A stretch of DNA of 64,000 nt from Bacillus multifaciens (GTDB taxonomy: Bacteria; Bacillota; Bacilli; Bacillales; Bacillaceae_G). A program made the position numbers and the translations under genes. Below the pieces are notes generated by a model, which made no database searches, was not told the origin of the DNA, and saw nothing but the letters and a program-made list of their open reading frames with translations. Positions 16,643 to 25,904 of this stretch are shown piece after piece. The stretch is from NCBI RefSeq assembly GCF_030756675.1, contig NZ_JAVBXD010000008.1, forward strand, positions 1 through 64,000. The letters run 5' to 3'. Position 1 is the stretch's first letter. Each line of letters opens with the position of its first letter.

Positions 16643-18288
16643 TCGCATTGCAAGATAAAATAAGTAAACGAGATGCAAAATTAGCAATGGCTCATATACA
16701 TGTTGCATTTATCGCTCTATTTTTAGGAGGATTATGCGGGCTATTGCAAGTACTTGTCCGGTCCGGAAAGTTTAGTCTTCCAGCTAATATCGGTTATTAT
16801 CAAGTGTTAACAACGCATGGTGTCTTACTAGGACTCGTATTAACAACATTTTTTATTATCGGCTTTTTATTTGCTTGTATGAGCAAAACAACTGGTACTC
16901 TTTCAAAAGGAGTGCGCAGGACAGGTTGGATTGGTTTTTGGCTAATGACAATTGGGACCGCTATTACTGCTGTTTTTATACTATTAAATAAGGCTACCGT
17001 TCTCTATACATTTTATGCTCCGTTAAAAGCTCATCCTGGTTTTTACATCGGTCTTACCCTCGTAATTGTCGGTAGTTGGTTTAGCGGTTTTGCCATGTTC
17101 GCTCACTATCGCACATGGAAGAAACACAATAAAGGAAAAGTCGGTCCCTTACTGAGCTTTATGGCTGTTATTACAATGCTACTTTGGCTTGTTGCAACTC
17201 TTGGCGTTGCTGCAACAGCACTTGTACAATTCATTCCTTGGAGCTTAGGTTTCGTGGATAAAATTGATGTTCTTGTCAGTAGAACATTATTCTGGTACTT
17301 TGGCCACCCGCTCGTCTATTTTTGGCTTCTCCCTGCTTATATGGCATGGTATGTCATCATTCCAAAAATTATTGGTGGCAAAGTCTTTAGTGATTCTCTC
17401 GCTCGTTTATCATTTATTTTGTTCTTATTGTTTTCCGTTCCAGTTGGATTTCACCACCAATTAACAGAACCTGGAATTGACCCTGGGTGGAAATACTTAC
17501 AAGTTGTCTTAACATTCATGGTTATCATCCCGTCCTTAATGACTGCATTCTCTCTATTTGCATCATTTGAACAATATGGCCGCTCAAGAGGAGCAACGGG
17601 CCTATTTGGCTGGCTTCGTGTGCTTCCATGGTCCGATGCCAGATTCTTTGCACCGTTCGTTGGAATGCTTATGTTTATTCCAGCAGGAGCAGGCGGGCTA
17701 GTGAATGCAAGCCATCAATTAAACCAAGTGGTTCACAATACAATTTGGATAACAGGGCATTTTCATTTAACGTTGGCCACATCTGTCGTGCTAACATTTT
17801 TTGGAATCGGCTATTGGCTAATCCCCCATTTAACAGGGCGTGTTATGACCAAAGAAATGAATCGCCTTGCGATGATTCAAACTTGTGTATGGACACTTGG
17901 AATGCTATTCATGTCTGCTGGAATGCACTTCGCTGGATTATTAGGGGCTCCGCGCCGCTCTTCTTTTTCCACATATGGCAACGCACCGCAAGCGATTGAA
18001 TGGATACCATATCAAATTGCCCAAGCAGTTGGCGGCACGATTTTATTTGTCGGAATTATTTTGGCTATCATTATTTTCCTAGACCTTACTTTCTTCGCAC
18101 CAAAAGGTCATACTGAATTTCCGGTTGCAGAAGTATCTGATGCATCTGATCAACCACCAATGGTCTTTGAGAACTGGAAACTATGGCTCGGCATTACAGC
18201 ACTGCTTATTTTATTCGCATACACGATTCCGTTTATAGATATGATTCAAAATGCCCCGCCTGGTTCGAAAGGCTTTAAATTGTGGTAA
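16639..18288 (+). CDS. cbaA: ba3-type cytochrome c oxidase subunit I
   Basis: 549 aa, about 13 membrane helices, B-family heme-copper oxidase. Signature segments are YFGHPLVYFWLLPAYMAWY (CuB histidine and cross-linked tyrosine region), FHHQLTEPG (CuB histidines) and TGHFHLTLAT (heme ligands). It reduces O2 to water and pumps protons with fewer channels than A-type oxidases, suiting low oxygen. Ends before a strong terminator. Operon: IIa, II, I. Confidence 0.95.
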   Translation: MIALQDKISKRDAKLAMAHIHVAFIALFLGGLCGLLQVLVRSGKFSLPANIGYYQVLTTHGVLLGLVLTTFFIIGFLFACMSKTTGTLSKGVRRTGWIGFWLMTIGTAITAVFILLNKATVLYTFYAPLKAHPGFYIGLTLVIVGSWFSGFAMFAHYRTWKKHNKGKVGPLLSFMAVITMLLWLVATLGVAATALVQFIPWSLGFVDKIDVLVSRTLFWYFGHPLVYFWLLPAYMAWYVIIPKIIGGKVFSDSLARLSFILFLLFSVPVGFHHQLTEPGIDPGWKYLQVVLTFMVIIPSLMTAFSLFASFEQYGRSRGATGLFGWLRVLPWSDARFFAPFVGMLMFIPAGAGGLVNASHQLNQVVHNTIWITGHFHLTLATSVVLTFFGIGYWLIPHLTGRVMTKEMNRLAMIQTCVWTLGMLFMSAGMHFAGLLGAPRRSSFSTYGNAPQAIEWIPYQIAQAVGGTILFVGIILAIIIFLDLTFFAPKGHTEFPVAEVSDASDQPPMVFENWKLWLGITALLILFAYTIPFIDMIQNAPPGSKGFKLW

Positions 18289-18293
18289 ATATA

Positions 18294-18318
18294 AAGCAGA
18301 GGGAGCTCCCCTCTGCTT
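18294..18318 (+). terminator. Terminator of the ba3 oxidase operon
   Basis: AAGCAGAGGG-AGCT-CCCCTCTGCTT hairpin right after the subunit I stop codon. Only a short T-rich tail follows. Confidence 0.75.
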
Positions 18319-18357
18319 CATTTCAAGTAAAGCTATTGAATCCATGCACCTGCAGGT

Positions 18358-18822
18358 CTAAATCGTATACATCATTTTTAAAAACTCAAAGCAACTACCA
18401 TTTGTCTCTTGAACAAATGTACCAACTGCTTCAAGTCCTACTTTTTCATACACTTTTATTGCTCTTTTATTAAAGGTCGCTACCGATAGCGTTACATACT
18501 TAGGCCGATATTTTTTTACGCAAAACTCTAGGCCTGCCTTCATAAATGCCAAACCCAAGCCCTTTCCAGTCAAGTTTGGTTCCATTCCCAGCCCAATATC
18601 CACTGTATGTATATCTATTTTATTAAAACTAAAAAATCCAACTATTTCATTATTCTCACAAACAGTAAATGTGGTTTCTCCACGCTCTTTAGGATCTAAA
18701 AACTCAGCCAAATCCTCTTGATCAGCTTCCATATCATAAAAAGAATACTTGTCCCCATAGTGCCAATTATACGCAATTTCTTCTGCTTGCTCTTGTGTCA
18801 TCACTTCAAAAGTATAATTCAC
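18358..18822 (-). CDS. GNAT family N-acetyltransferase (RimJ-like)
   Basis: 154 aa with the acetyl-CoA loop NLTGKGLGLAFMKAG and the C-terminal ATFNKRAIKVYEKVGL segment usual for ribosomal-protein-alanine-acetyltransferase-like GNATs. The N-terminal MNYTFEVMTQEQAEEIAYNW is common in this subgroup. It stands alone between the oxidase operon and ypwA. Substrate unknown. The ribosome binding site GGAGGC supports the start. Confidence 0.85.
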   Translation of the reverse strand: MNYTFEVMTQEQAEEIAYNWHYGDKYSFYDMEADQEDLAEFLDPKERGETTFTVCENNEIVGFFSFNKIDIHTVDIGLGMEPNLTGKGLGLAFMKAGLEFCVKKYRPKYVTLSVATFNKRAIKVYEKVGLEAVGTFVQETNGSCFEFLKMMYTI

Positions 18823-18869
18823 TTCTATGCCTCCTTAAGCAGCGCACATACAGTAAAATGCTAATTCAT

Positions 18870-18895
18870 AAAAAAGAGCCACATATATGCAGCTC
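18870..18895 (-). terminator. Terminator after ypwA
   Basis: Minus strand GAGCTGCATATATGTGGCTC hairpin followed by six T, ten bases past the ypwA stop codon. Confidence 0.75.
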
Positions 18896-18905
18896 CTTTT
18901 CCTTT

Positions 18906-20423
18906 TTATAATTCATAAATCTCTTTATACTTCGCCTCTAAATAATCGGCTAAATAGTTCGCATTCAATCCTTCACCCGTTACATCATGTAAAATTTCTA
19001 AAGGCTTTTTCGTTTTCCCATATTGGTGAATGTTTTTTGTTAACCATTCACGAATTGGCGTCACATTTCCTTCTGCTAGCAATGCATCGAAGTTAGGAAT
19101 TTCTTCTAGCATCTTATGTTTAAATTGTGCTGCGTACATATAACCAAGTGCATAAGATGGGAAGTAGCCAAACGATCCATCTGACCAATGCACATCTTGC
19201 AGTACACCTTGTGCATCCGTTTCTGGACGTATACCTAAATAACTTTCCATTTTATCATTCCATGTTGCCGGCAAGTCTTTTACTTCTAATGTTCCATCAA
19301 ATAATTCTTTCTCCAGTTCATAACGAACCATAACATGAAGCGGATATGTAAGTTCATCTGCTTCAATACGAATAAAGGAAGGTTTTGACTCATTGATTGC
19401 ATCATAGAATTCATCTACTGATACACCTTCAAATTGGCCATTACTAAATTGTTTCAATACATCATAATTTTTCTTCCAAAATGATTTATTACGTCCAATA
19501 AAGTTTTCAAAGAATAGTGATTGTGATTCGTGAATTCCCATTGACGTACCACTGCAAAGCGGTGTTCCTTCTAATTCTTCTGAAATATTTTGTTCATATA
19601 CAGCATGTCCACATTCATGAATCGTTCCGAAAACTGCCATACGGAAGTCATTCTCATCATAGCGAGTCGTAATCCGAACATCCCCTCTATTTAATGTAAT
19701 TTCAAAAGGATGTATCGTTTCATCTAGACGACCGGCCTCGAAATTATAATTTAATTGTTTTAGTAATCCTAAAGTGAAATTCTTTTGTTGCTCTTTTGAA
19801 AAATGTTCAAATAAAACATTTGTTTTTAATTCTTTATCGGACTTGGAAATTTCTTTTACAAGCGGAACAATACGCTCACGTAGTTGTCCAAATACATGAT
19901 CTAATACTTCTACCGTAATACCTGGCTCATACATATCTAAAAGCGTATTATATTTATAAGTTTCATAACCCCAATATGTAATAAATTTCTTCTTATATTC
20001 AACAATTTTTTCTAAGTATGGTCGGAACATTTCAAAATCAGATTTTTCACGAGCTTCTCCCCAAACACTTTCCGATTTTGCTTGTAATTTGACAAACTCT
20101 TCATACTCGATTTGTGGAATTTTTTTATTTCGATCATACTCTTTGCGGCACTCTTCTACAATTTTCTTCGTTGTTTCAGAAATTTTATTATCTACAATTA
20201 GCTGTTCTAATTCTTTTAAATATCTTCCCATCTCATCAGAAGTCGATAATGAAAATACCTCTGATGAAAGCATTCCTATTACTTCCGAACGTTGATCGAC
20301 ACCTTTCTTCGGTGCCCCTGTTCGTAAATCCCAAAATATTAGGCTTAATGCTTCCCCATAATTTTCTATCTTTTTCACATATGCTAAAAATTCTTTTTCT
20401 ACTTCATATGTAACAATCGTCAT
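18906..20423 (-). CDS. ypwA: M32 family metallocarboxypeptidase YpwA
   Basis: 505 aa, the usual length of thermostable carboxypeptidase 1-type enzymes. The zinc motif HECGH (in GTIHECGHAVYEQ) is intact, as are the downstream GIHESQSLFFENFIGR (third zinc ligand region) and RIEADELTYPLHVMVRYELE motifs typical of M32. It trims C-terminal residues from peptides in the cytoplasm. The start at 20423 is chosen for its AAAGGAGG site; a longer frame to 20540 runs through a terminator hairpin and is not credible. Confidence 0.93.
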   Translation of the reverse strand: MTIVTYEVEKEFLAYVKKIENYGEALSLIFWDLRTGAPKKGVDQRSEVIGMLSSEVFSLSTSDEMGRYLKELEQLIVDNKISETTKKIVEECRKEYDRNKKIPQIEYEEFVKLQAKSESVWGEAREKSDFEMFRPYLEKIVEYKKKFITYWGYETYKYNTLLDMYEPGITVEVLDHVFGQLRERIVPLVKEISKSDKELKTNVLFEHFSKEQQKNFTLGLLKQLNYNFEAGRLDETIHPFEITLNRGDVRITTRYDENDFRMAVFGTIHECGHAVYEQNISEELEGTPLCSGTSMGIHESQSLFFENFIGRNKSFWKKNYDVLKQFSNGQFEGVSVDEFYDAINESKPSFIRIEADELTYPLHVMVRYELEKELFDGTLEVKDLPATWNDKMESYLGIRPETDAQGVLQDVHWSDGSFGYFPSYALGYMYAAQFKHKMLEEIPNFDALLAEGNVTPIREWLTKNIHQYGKTKKPLEILHDVTGEGLNANYLADYLEAKYKEIYEL

Positions 20424-20492
20424 ACTATAAAAACCTCCTTTTTCTACCTCACCCTTATTTCGACATAAACAAATAAATTCCTTTTCTAATAG

Positions 20493-20521
20493 AAAAAAAG
20501 CTTGGCAACCGCCAAGCTTTT
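20493..20521 (-). terminator. Terminator upstream of ypwA
   Basis: AAAGCTTGGCGGTTGCCAAGC then seven T on the minus strand. It insulates ypwA from ypvA and the bcr1-like repeat. Confidence 0.85.
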
Positions 20522-20527
20522 TCCGAT

Positions 20528-20714
20528 TATATGAATCCATTTTGATTTTCCGACATATAGATTGCTGCTACGCAGACAAAAAGGAGCTTCCACTCGCTTT
20601 CTCCCTTTGCTTAAACTTCACATGTGGCAAGAAAAGACCCTGACCGCTTCTATGCACGGCCAGATGCTCTCGCCCCCCCTATTTTATGCCGTTTTTTAAA
20701 TTTGGATTTATATA
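20528..20714 (-). repeat. bcr1-like interspersed repeat, copy 3 (inverted)
   Basis: The only copy in the window in minus orientation. It keeps GCGAGAGCATCTGGCCGTG, GAAGCGGTCAGGG and ATATGTCGGAAAATC. Its ends, TATAAATCCAAATTT and AAAATGGATTCATATA, show the imperfect terminal inverted repeat most clearly. Confidence 0.6.
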
Positions 20715-20733
20715 GAAAGAGAAAGATGTCACT

Positions 20734-22671
20734 CTATAACACTGTAGCTTCTACTGGAAGCACTTGTTTCACAGCTTCTACTACTTTTTCATTTTCATCT
20801 TCTGATAGGAATAATGAAATATACCCTTCATCTTCACTCGTACGAATTAAACGGCCGATTCCTTGACGAAGACGTAAAATCATATATGGTACATCAACAT
20901 CCCAGAATGGATCATTTACGTGCTTACGCTTTGCTTCAAATACAGGATCATTTGGAGGGAATGGAAGCGACCAAATAATAACATGAGATAAGGATGAGCC
21001 TGGAATATCTAAACCTTCCCATAAATGAACTGCACAAAGCACAGTCTCTTCTTCATTTTGGAAACGAGAAACAAGCTGACTAATTTCTTGGTCTCCTTCA
21101 TATAAGAACGGAACAGACATTTGCTCTTTATTCACATATTCTTTGAATGCCGCAAGCTCTTGTGTTGTACGGAATAATACAAGCGTGCGTCCATTAGTTT
21201 TTTGAATATTCTCAAGGGTATACTGACATTTTCGTTCCCATTCATTTTCCTTCGTATACGACGGTAAGTACACTTTCATTTGTTCTTCATAATCAAATGG
21301 TGAAGCAACCGAGAATGATAAATAATCTTTTACCCCTAAGCTATTTGCAGTAAATGCAAATGAATTATTTTCTGATAATGTTGCAGATGAGAAGATGTAC
21401 GGGATTTTTTTGGAGAATACTTTTTCTTGCAACACTTCTTCTACAGCACGAGGCATAATCACAAGCGTAAAGGAACCATCGTTTTCTTCTCCCCACGTAA
21501 TTACATTTTTCTCATGCATAAACAAACGTAATGAGTGCTCTAATACATCTAGATGCTCATCAACAATATTTAAATCATATGTGTTTACTGTGTACATTTC
21601 ACTTTCGAAAACTAGTGCATCGCCGACTTCAGAGATTTTTGCATATAGGCGTTTTGCTTCTTTTGAGACTTTTTCTGTTAATTGAATTTCTAAACGAGCA
21701 GAACCAGCAATTTCTTTCTTACTTTCTTTTAGTGCTTCAAAAAACTGCTCTGTTTGCCAAATTGTTTCTTCTACTAAATGAGCAAACTCTTCACGAATAT
21801 CGTTTTGTAATAACCTTGTTAAAAGTTGTTCCATCATTGTTTGTTTTAAACGATACGTAAGTGCTTTTTGCGCTGCATACTCAACGAGATGACCTTCATC
21901 AAAGACGACGCAGCTACTTTCTGGTAACAATGGCATTTGTCCTTCACGCTTACGTGCTTCATATGTCCAAATATGGTCCATATAGAAATCTTGCGAACAA
22001 ATAATTAAGTCTGCCGCTTTACGATAATGTTCACGAGATAATGTTTGTCCGCAGCGATGACGGGACTCACATGTAAAACAATCTTGGAAATAATCCCACG
22101 ATACTTTAGACCACTCGTCGTCGTTTAATAACGGAAATTCTTTGCGATCACCATAATGAGTAAAGTTTTGCAGCGTTCCATGATCAAATACAAATTGCGG
22201 CAATTCATAATATAAATCTTCAATTACTTCCGGAGCTCGTCCACTCATTACATCTTCAAGTTTACGTAAGCATAGATAATTATCCATCGATTTTGCTAGA
22301 CGTACATCAACTGATAAACCTAATGCTTCTGATAACTTCGCAATGTCGCCTTCTTCTTTTACGAGCTGTTCAATTAACGTTTCGTCTGCACAGGCAATAA
22401 CAGCTGGCTTTCCTATATAGCGTGCATAACAAATCGCATACAGAAGATATACAATCGTTTTTCCTGTTCCAACGCCTGCTTCAGCAAACATTACTTTTTT
22501 CTCTTGAAATGCTCGTTCTAATTGAAACGCCATAAAAATTTGCTCATCGCGCTCTTCAAATCCCTTTTCTGGTAAAACGTCGTAAAAAACGTCTCCAATC
22601 CATTCATTCAACTTGTCGAAAAAATTATCTTGTTTTCCCACTTCAAATGGCAGCTTTTGCTTCGTAAACAT
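20734..22671 (-). CDS. ypvA: DinG/XPD-family ATP-dependent helicase YpvA
   Basis: 645 aa, superfamily 2 DNA helicase. Walker A is EAGVGTGKTIVYLL, the DEAH-type box appears as DEGH, and motif VI is RQGIGRLIRTSEDEG. Cysteines at NYLCLRKLED and CFTCESRHRC provide the four ligands of an XPD-type iron-sulfur cluster, so unlike the DinG protein further right this one should carry a 4Fe-4S cluster. Likely unwinds DNA with 5' tails during repair. Next to ypwA as in B. subtilis. Confidence 0.92.
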   Translation of the reverse strand: MFTKQKLPFEVGKQDNFFDKLNEWIGDVFYDVLPEKGFEERDEQIFMAFQLERAFQEKKVMFAEAGVGTGKTIVYLLYAICYARYIGKPAVIACADETLIEQLVKEEGDIAKLSEALGLSVDVRLAKSMDNYLCLRKLEDVMSGRAPEVIEDLYYELPQFVFDHGTLQNFTHYGDRKEFPLLNDDEWSKVSWDYFQDCFTCESRHRCGQTLSREHYRKAADLIICSQDFYMDHIWTYEARKREGQMPLLPESSCVVFDEGHLVEYAAQKALTYRLKQTMMEQLLTRLLQNDIREEFAHLVEETIWQTEQFFEALKESKKEIAGSARLEIQLTEKVSKEAKRLYAKISEVGDALVFESEMYTVNTYDLNIVDEHLDVLEHSLRLFMHEKNVITWGEENDGSFTLVIMPRAVEEVLQEKVFSKKIPYIFSSATLSENNSFAFTANSLGVKDYLSFSVASPFDYEEQMKVYLPSYTKENEWERKCQYTLENIQKTNGRTLVLFRTTQELAAFKEYVNKEQMSVPFLYEGDQEISQLVSRFQNEEETVLCAVHLWEGLDIPGSSLSHVIIWSLPFPPNDPVFEAKRKHVNDPFWDVDVPYMILRLRQGIGRLIRTSEDEGYISLFLSEDENEKVVEAVKQVLPVEATVL

Positions 22672-22771
22672 GCTATTCCTCCAACTACTTAATTTCTATA
22701 TAAAAAAGACAGAGCAACTACTCATAAAAAAGCAGTTGCTGGTTTCTTGTTGTTTGCACTACAATTGAGCG

Positions 22772-22803
22772 AAAAAAGTTTTCCTGAATGCAGGAAAACT
22801 TTT
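22772..22803 (-). terminator. Terminator after the 61-aa gene
   Basis: Perfect AAGTTTTCCTG / CAGGAAAACTT hairpin followed by T's on the minus strand, abutting the stop codon. A second, weaker hairpin (AGCAACT...AGTTGCT, about 22710-22740) follows before ypvA. Confidence 0.8.
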
Positions 22804-22989
22804 CTACTCTATCAATGATTTTAAATATTGCTTATCAATTAAAGTTTCATGTGATAAAGCCGACAAATACTCTTCACGTGCTCTTGTTAACTCATAATTG
22901 GCTACGCCGTGAAGGTTTACTTCTTTTTCTAATTCATCATACGTTCGATGAATAGCCTTTTGAATAATGGAAAATTGCAAACCATCCAT
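22804..22989 (-). CDS. Small helical protein of unknown function (61 aa)
   Basis: Start at 22989 chosen for its AAAGGAGGAAG site; upstream in-frame codons lack one. The product (MDGLQFSIIQKAIHRTYDEL...) is predicted to be all helical, charged and soluble. It lies 63 bases after the RlmL-like gene and before a strong terminator, so the two are probably co-transcribed. I do not recognise the family. Confidence 0.65.
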   Translation of the reverse strand: MDGLQFSIIQKAIHRTYDELEKEVNLHGVANYELTRAREEYLSALSHETLIDKQYLKSLIE

Positions 22990-23052
22990 TAGCGCTTCCT
23001 CCTTTAGATTATCGCATAATAGCAAGTATATGCGTTCTAAAGAAGTTTTATA

Positions 23053-24189
23053 CTAATCGCGCGGCGGGCGTTTACCGAAATACTGGTAATAATCAGTGCG
23101 AATAAATCCATTAAATAACTTTCGTTTCTTCGATGCATCTTTGCCATACCATTTCTCAAATTCAGGATGGCTTGTTAATACATATAAAGACCAAGTATCT
23201 AGCGGACGGAATGCCTGTCCCATCTCCGCATACATTTTTTCAACAAGAGGCTTTTCACTTAAACGTTCTCCGTATGGAGGATTCGTCACAACATAACCAT
23301 ATTCCTCTTTTGTTGTAAAATCTTTTACTTGCATTTGCTTAAATGTAATAAGATCACCAAGTCCTACTTCATCAGCATTATCCTGCGCGACTTGTACCAT
23401 GCGGTGATCAATGTCTGATCCGATAATTTGCAAAGGTTGATCATAATTCGCTAAATCTTCAACTTCTTGACGAGCCTCATCCCAATTTTTCTTACCGATC
23501 CAGCCCCATCCATCAGAAGCAAAATCACGGTTAAATCCTGGCGCAATATTTTGCCCAATTAACGCTGCTTCAAGTGGAATTGTACCAGAACCACAAAACG
23601 GGTCTACAAACGGGCGATCTGGCTTCCAATTTGTTAACATAATTAACGAAGCTGCTAATGTTTCTTTTAACGGTGCATCCCCTTGTCCAACACGGTATCC
23701 ACGCTTATGAAGTCCAACACCACTTGCATCAATTGTCAACGTTGCTACATCTTTTAATAGTGCGATCTCAATACGAAATAGCGGGCCATTTTCTTCAAAC
23801 CATGTTGTACGTTTATATGTACTTTTCAGTTTTTCCACGACTGCTTTTTTTACGATACTTTGACAGTCCGGCACACTAAACAATGTAGATTTGATTGATT
23901 TACCGATAACAGGGAATTCTCCGTTTTCTGGAATATAATCTCCCCAATTTAAAGCCTTTGTTTTTTCAAATAATTCATCAAATGTTGTTGCCTTAAATTC
24001 ACCAACTTTAATTTTCACACGATCCGCTGTGCGAAGCCATAAATTACTGCGACAAATCGCTTTTTCGTCCGCTTCAAACGTTACTTTCCCATTATCTACA
24101 TGGCATTCATAACCGAGATTGCGAACTTCTCTTGCAACAAGCGCTTCAATTCCCATTGCAGCAGTTGCAATTAAAGTAACTTTTCCCAT
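23053..24189 (-). CDS. ypsC: RlmL-like 23S rRNA methyltransferase (YpsC)
   Basis: 378 aa from ATG at 24189 (GAGGAG upstream). An N-terminal THUMP RNA-binding domain (about 5-160) is followed by an AdoMet-dependent methyltransferase with DPFCGSGTIPLEAALIG (AdoMet loop) and TNPPYGERL (NPPY catalytic motif for N2-guanine/N6-adenine methylation). Family members modify 23S rRNA G2445; target here is by homology. It neighbours rnpB and gpsB as in B. subtilis. Confidence 0.92.
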   Translation of the reverse strand: MGKVTLIATAAMGIEALVAREVRNLGYECHVDNGKVTFEADEKAICRSNLWLRTADRVKIKVGEFKATTFDELFEKTKALNWGDYIPENGEFPVIGKSIKSTLFSVPDCQSIVKKAVVEKLKSTYKRTTWFEENGPLFRIEIALLKDVATLTIDASGVGLHKRGYRVGQGDAPLKETLAASLIMLTNWKPDRPFVDPFCGSGTIPLEAALIGQNIAPGFNRDFASDGWGWIGKKNWDEARQEVEDLANYDQPLQIIGSDIDHRMVQVAQDNADEVGLGDLITFKQMQVKDFTTKEEYGYVVTNPPYGERLSEKPLVEKMYAEMGQAFRPLDTWSLYVLTSHPEFEKWYGKDASKKRKLFNGFIRTDYYQYFGKRPPRD

Positions 24190-24336
24190 CTTCATTCTCC
24201 TCATAATGTATAATCTAACACTAATCAGCAATACATTCTCCTCTGCTGATCAATTCATTCATAACATCTTCATTCAATTTTATTAAGTTTACAAAACTTT
24301 CTTTACCATTTTAACTCACATTCCAAAACTTCATAC

Positions 24337-24370
24337 AAATAAAAAGCCCTCCTCTTACGAAGGAGAGCTG
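24337..24370 (-). terminator. rnpB terminator
   Basis: AGCTCTCCTTCGTAAGAGGAGGGCT followed by TTTTTATTT on the minus strand. Confidence 0.85.
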
Positions 24371-24373
24371 AAC

Positions 24374-24794
24374 ACATTCATGATTGGTTCATAACGTTCT
24401 GTAAGCCATGTTCTGTACCTTTGTACTGCAAACGGCCCACGCCTCGTACTCCGGTGGCAATCATCTATCTACAGAGCAATTGCATCTGTCCTTTCCCATC
24501 GTTCATTTCCTTAGGAAAAGTTCCCCTACCAATATTTGGGTTTCTCGCTCGTGGGGTTTACCTCGTTCCACTCCCGTCATTTCTTCCGGGACTTCGTCAC
24601 TGTGGCACTTTAAAGGTAGTCAAACCATATCCAGATGGACTTAGGCTTTTTCCCTGCCGTTAATCCAGCTTTACGCCAAATTACCCTAGCTTATGACTTC
24701 GCTAGGCACGAACACTACGACCATCTCAGGTCGTGCGAGCATGGACTTTCCTCTACAACAAAGCGTTGCAGCGATTACCCAAACGTTATGACAT
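24374..24794 (-). ncRNA. rnpB: RNase P RNA (type B)
   Basis: The catalytic RNA of ribonuclease P, which matures tRNA 5' ends. The minus strand carries GAGGAAAGTCCATGCTCGCA, CGAAGTCATAAGCTAGGG, AAAGTGCCACAGTGACGAAG, GAGCGAGAAACCCAAAT, TGTAGATAGATGATTGCC and the closing CTTACAGAACGTTA, in the same order as B. subtilis type-B RNA. Length about 420 bases with defined promoter and terminator. Confidence 0.97.
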
Positions 24795-24799
24795 GAATT

Positions 24800-24828
24800 A
24801 GTATAGTGGAAACATAAATATTTTGCAA
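24800..24828 (-). promoter_or_regulatory. rnpB promoter
   Basis: -35 TTGCAA (24823-24828), 17-bp spacer, -10 TATACT (24800-24805). The predicted start is about seven bases further, at the 5' end of the RNA. Confidence 0.8.
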
Positions 24829-24873
24829 CGTTTTTTATCCGAAAAATACTGCGAACTTATTTATTCTCTTCCA

Positions 24874-25215
24874 TTACTCGTACAGTTTACTTCCAAATAC
24901 AGCTTTCTCCAAATTCGAAAGACGTTTTAAAATATCTGTATTTGTATTGTTATATACTGGTTGCGGAGTAGAAATTGGAGATGGTGTTGGTTGTACTTGT
25001 ACACTCAACGCTTTTTGCTTTTGTTCTTCCAATTCTTGTTTTAAACGTGCATTTTGCTGTTTTAATTGCTCAACTTCCTTATGAAATGCTTCATAGTCCT
25101 TAATAATTAAGTCTAAAAACTTATCAACTTCTTCTTGTTGATATCCTCGCATTCCTGTTTTAAACTCTTTTTCTAAAATATCTTTTGCTGTTAACTTAAT
25201 TTTATCAGAAATCAT
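24874..25215 (-). CDS. gpsB: Cell division regulator GpsB
   Basis: 113 aa DivIVA-like protein. The N-terminal membrane-binding/partner domain reads [19 protein letters not shown] then [19 protein letters not shown], followed by a coiled coil (about 40-72), a Pro/Thr-rich linker and a short C-terminal trimerisation helix ([14 protein letters not shown]). GpsB coordinates septal and lateral wall synthesis and binds PBP1, whose gene ponA lies 6 kb away. Stands between rnpB and ypsA. Confidence 0.95.
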   Translation of the reverse strand: MISDKIKLTAKDILEKEFKTGMRGYQQEEVDKFLDLIIKDYEAFHKEVEQLKQQNARLKQELEEQKQKALSVQVQPTPSPISTPQPVYNNTNTDILKRLSNLEKAVFGSKLYE

Positions 25216-25285
25216 TCATTCCACCTCAAGTCTTTACCAAAACTTTCATTACTTAAATTTTTTCAGAAACAGCTCATTTTGTCAA

Positions 25286-25840
25286 TCATATATCTTTATT
25301 CCACTGCTCTTCTTCTATTATATCTTGTAAATCAGAAAAAAGTATGAAATAACATGGATAATTTTGAGTTTCTGCTTTTTTTCTTCCTACTTCCACCATA
25401 TATTTAGGGCTTCCTGGTTTTTCTTCATCATACATAGCAAGCAGAATATCACTTTTTTCAATTAAAAATTGATTCTTTAAACGGAATTGCTCCGGGCTTT
25501 CATATTTTCGCTTTGTTATGCTATCTACATGATCCGCTTGCGAAAGAATGAATTCATAATACTCCCTATTGTTTTCTTTCCAATTTTCTTCCTGTTCTAA
25601 AAAGGGAGTAAATACAGCTAACCTTAAGTCTGGATAATCTAATTGTAAATCAAATACTACTTCAGCTGTCCATAGCTCCACTCCTAATTGCCCACTAATA
25701 ATTACCCATTCTAACCCTTCTTCCAACATAGAAAGTAATCTTTTGCGTACCGCTTTTTTTATGTACTCTACACCAGGATGTTCATTTGAAAAAAGCCCCA
25801 GTTCAAATGGTTTATATCCTGTAACAGCTACAACTTTCAA
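25286..25840 (-). CDS. ypsA: YpsA, SLOG-superfamily protein (DUF1273)
   Basis: 184 aa. The N-terminal [12 protein letters not shown] and the [13 protein letters not shown] segment mark the SLOG/DUF1273 Rossmann-like fold, with late [21 protein letters not shown] proteins bind nucleotide-derived ligands; B. subtilis YpsA influences cell division together with GpsB, and the two genes are adjacent here. Molecular activity not established. Confidence 0.9.
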   Translation of the reverse strand: MKVVAVTGYKPFELGLFSNEHPGVEYIKKAVRKRLLSMLEEGLEWVIISGQLGVELWTAEVVFDLQLDYPDLRLAVFTPFLEQEENWKENNREYYEFILSQADHVDSITKRKYESPEQFRLKNQFLIEKSDILLAMYDEEKPGSPKYMVEVGRKKAETQNYPCYFILFSDLQDIIEEEQWNKDI

Positions 25841-25904
25841 TACAAAACGCCTCTTTTCGTCTCAAAAAAAAAGAACTAGCAATTTGCTAGTTCTAGCATA
25901 GCAC

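Noticed and set aside
20424-20540. N-terminal extension of YpwA to 20540
   Set aside because: It would cross a strong terminator hairpin, and the downstream ATG has a far better ribosome binding site.
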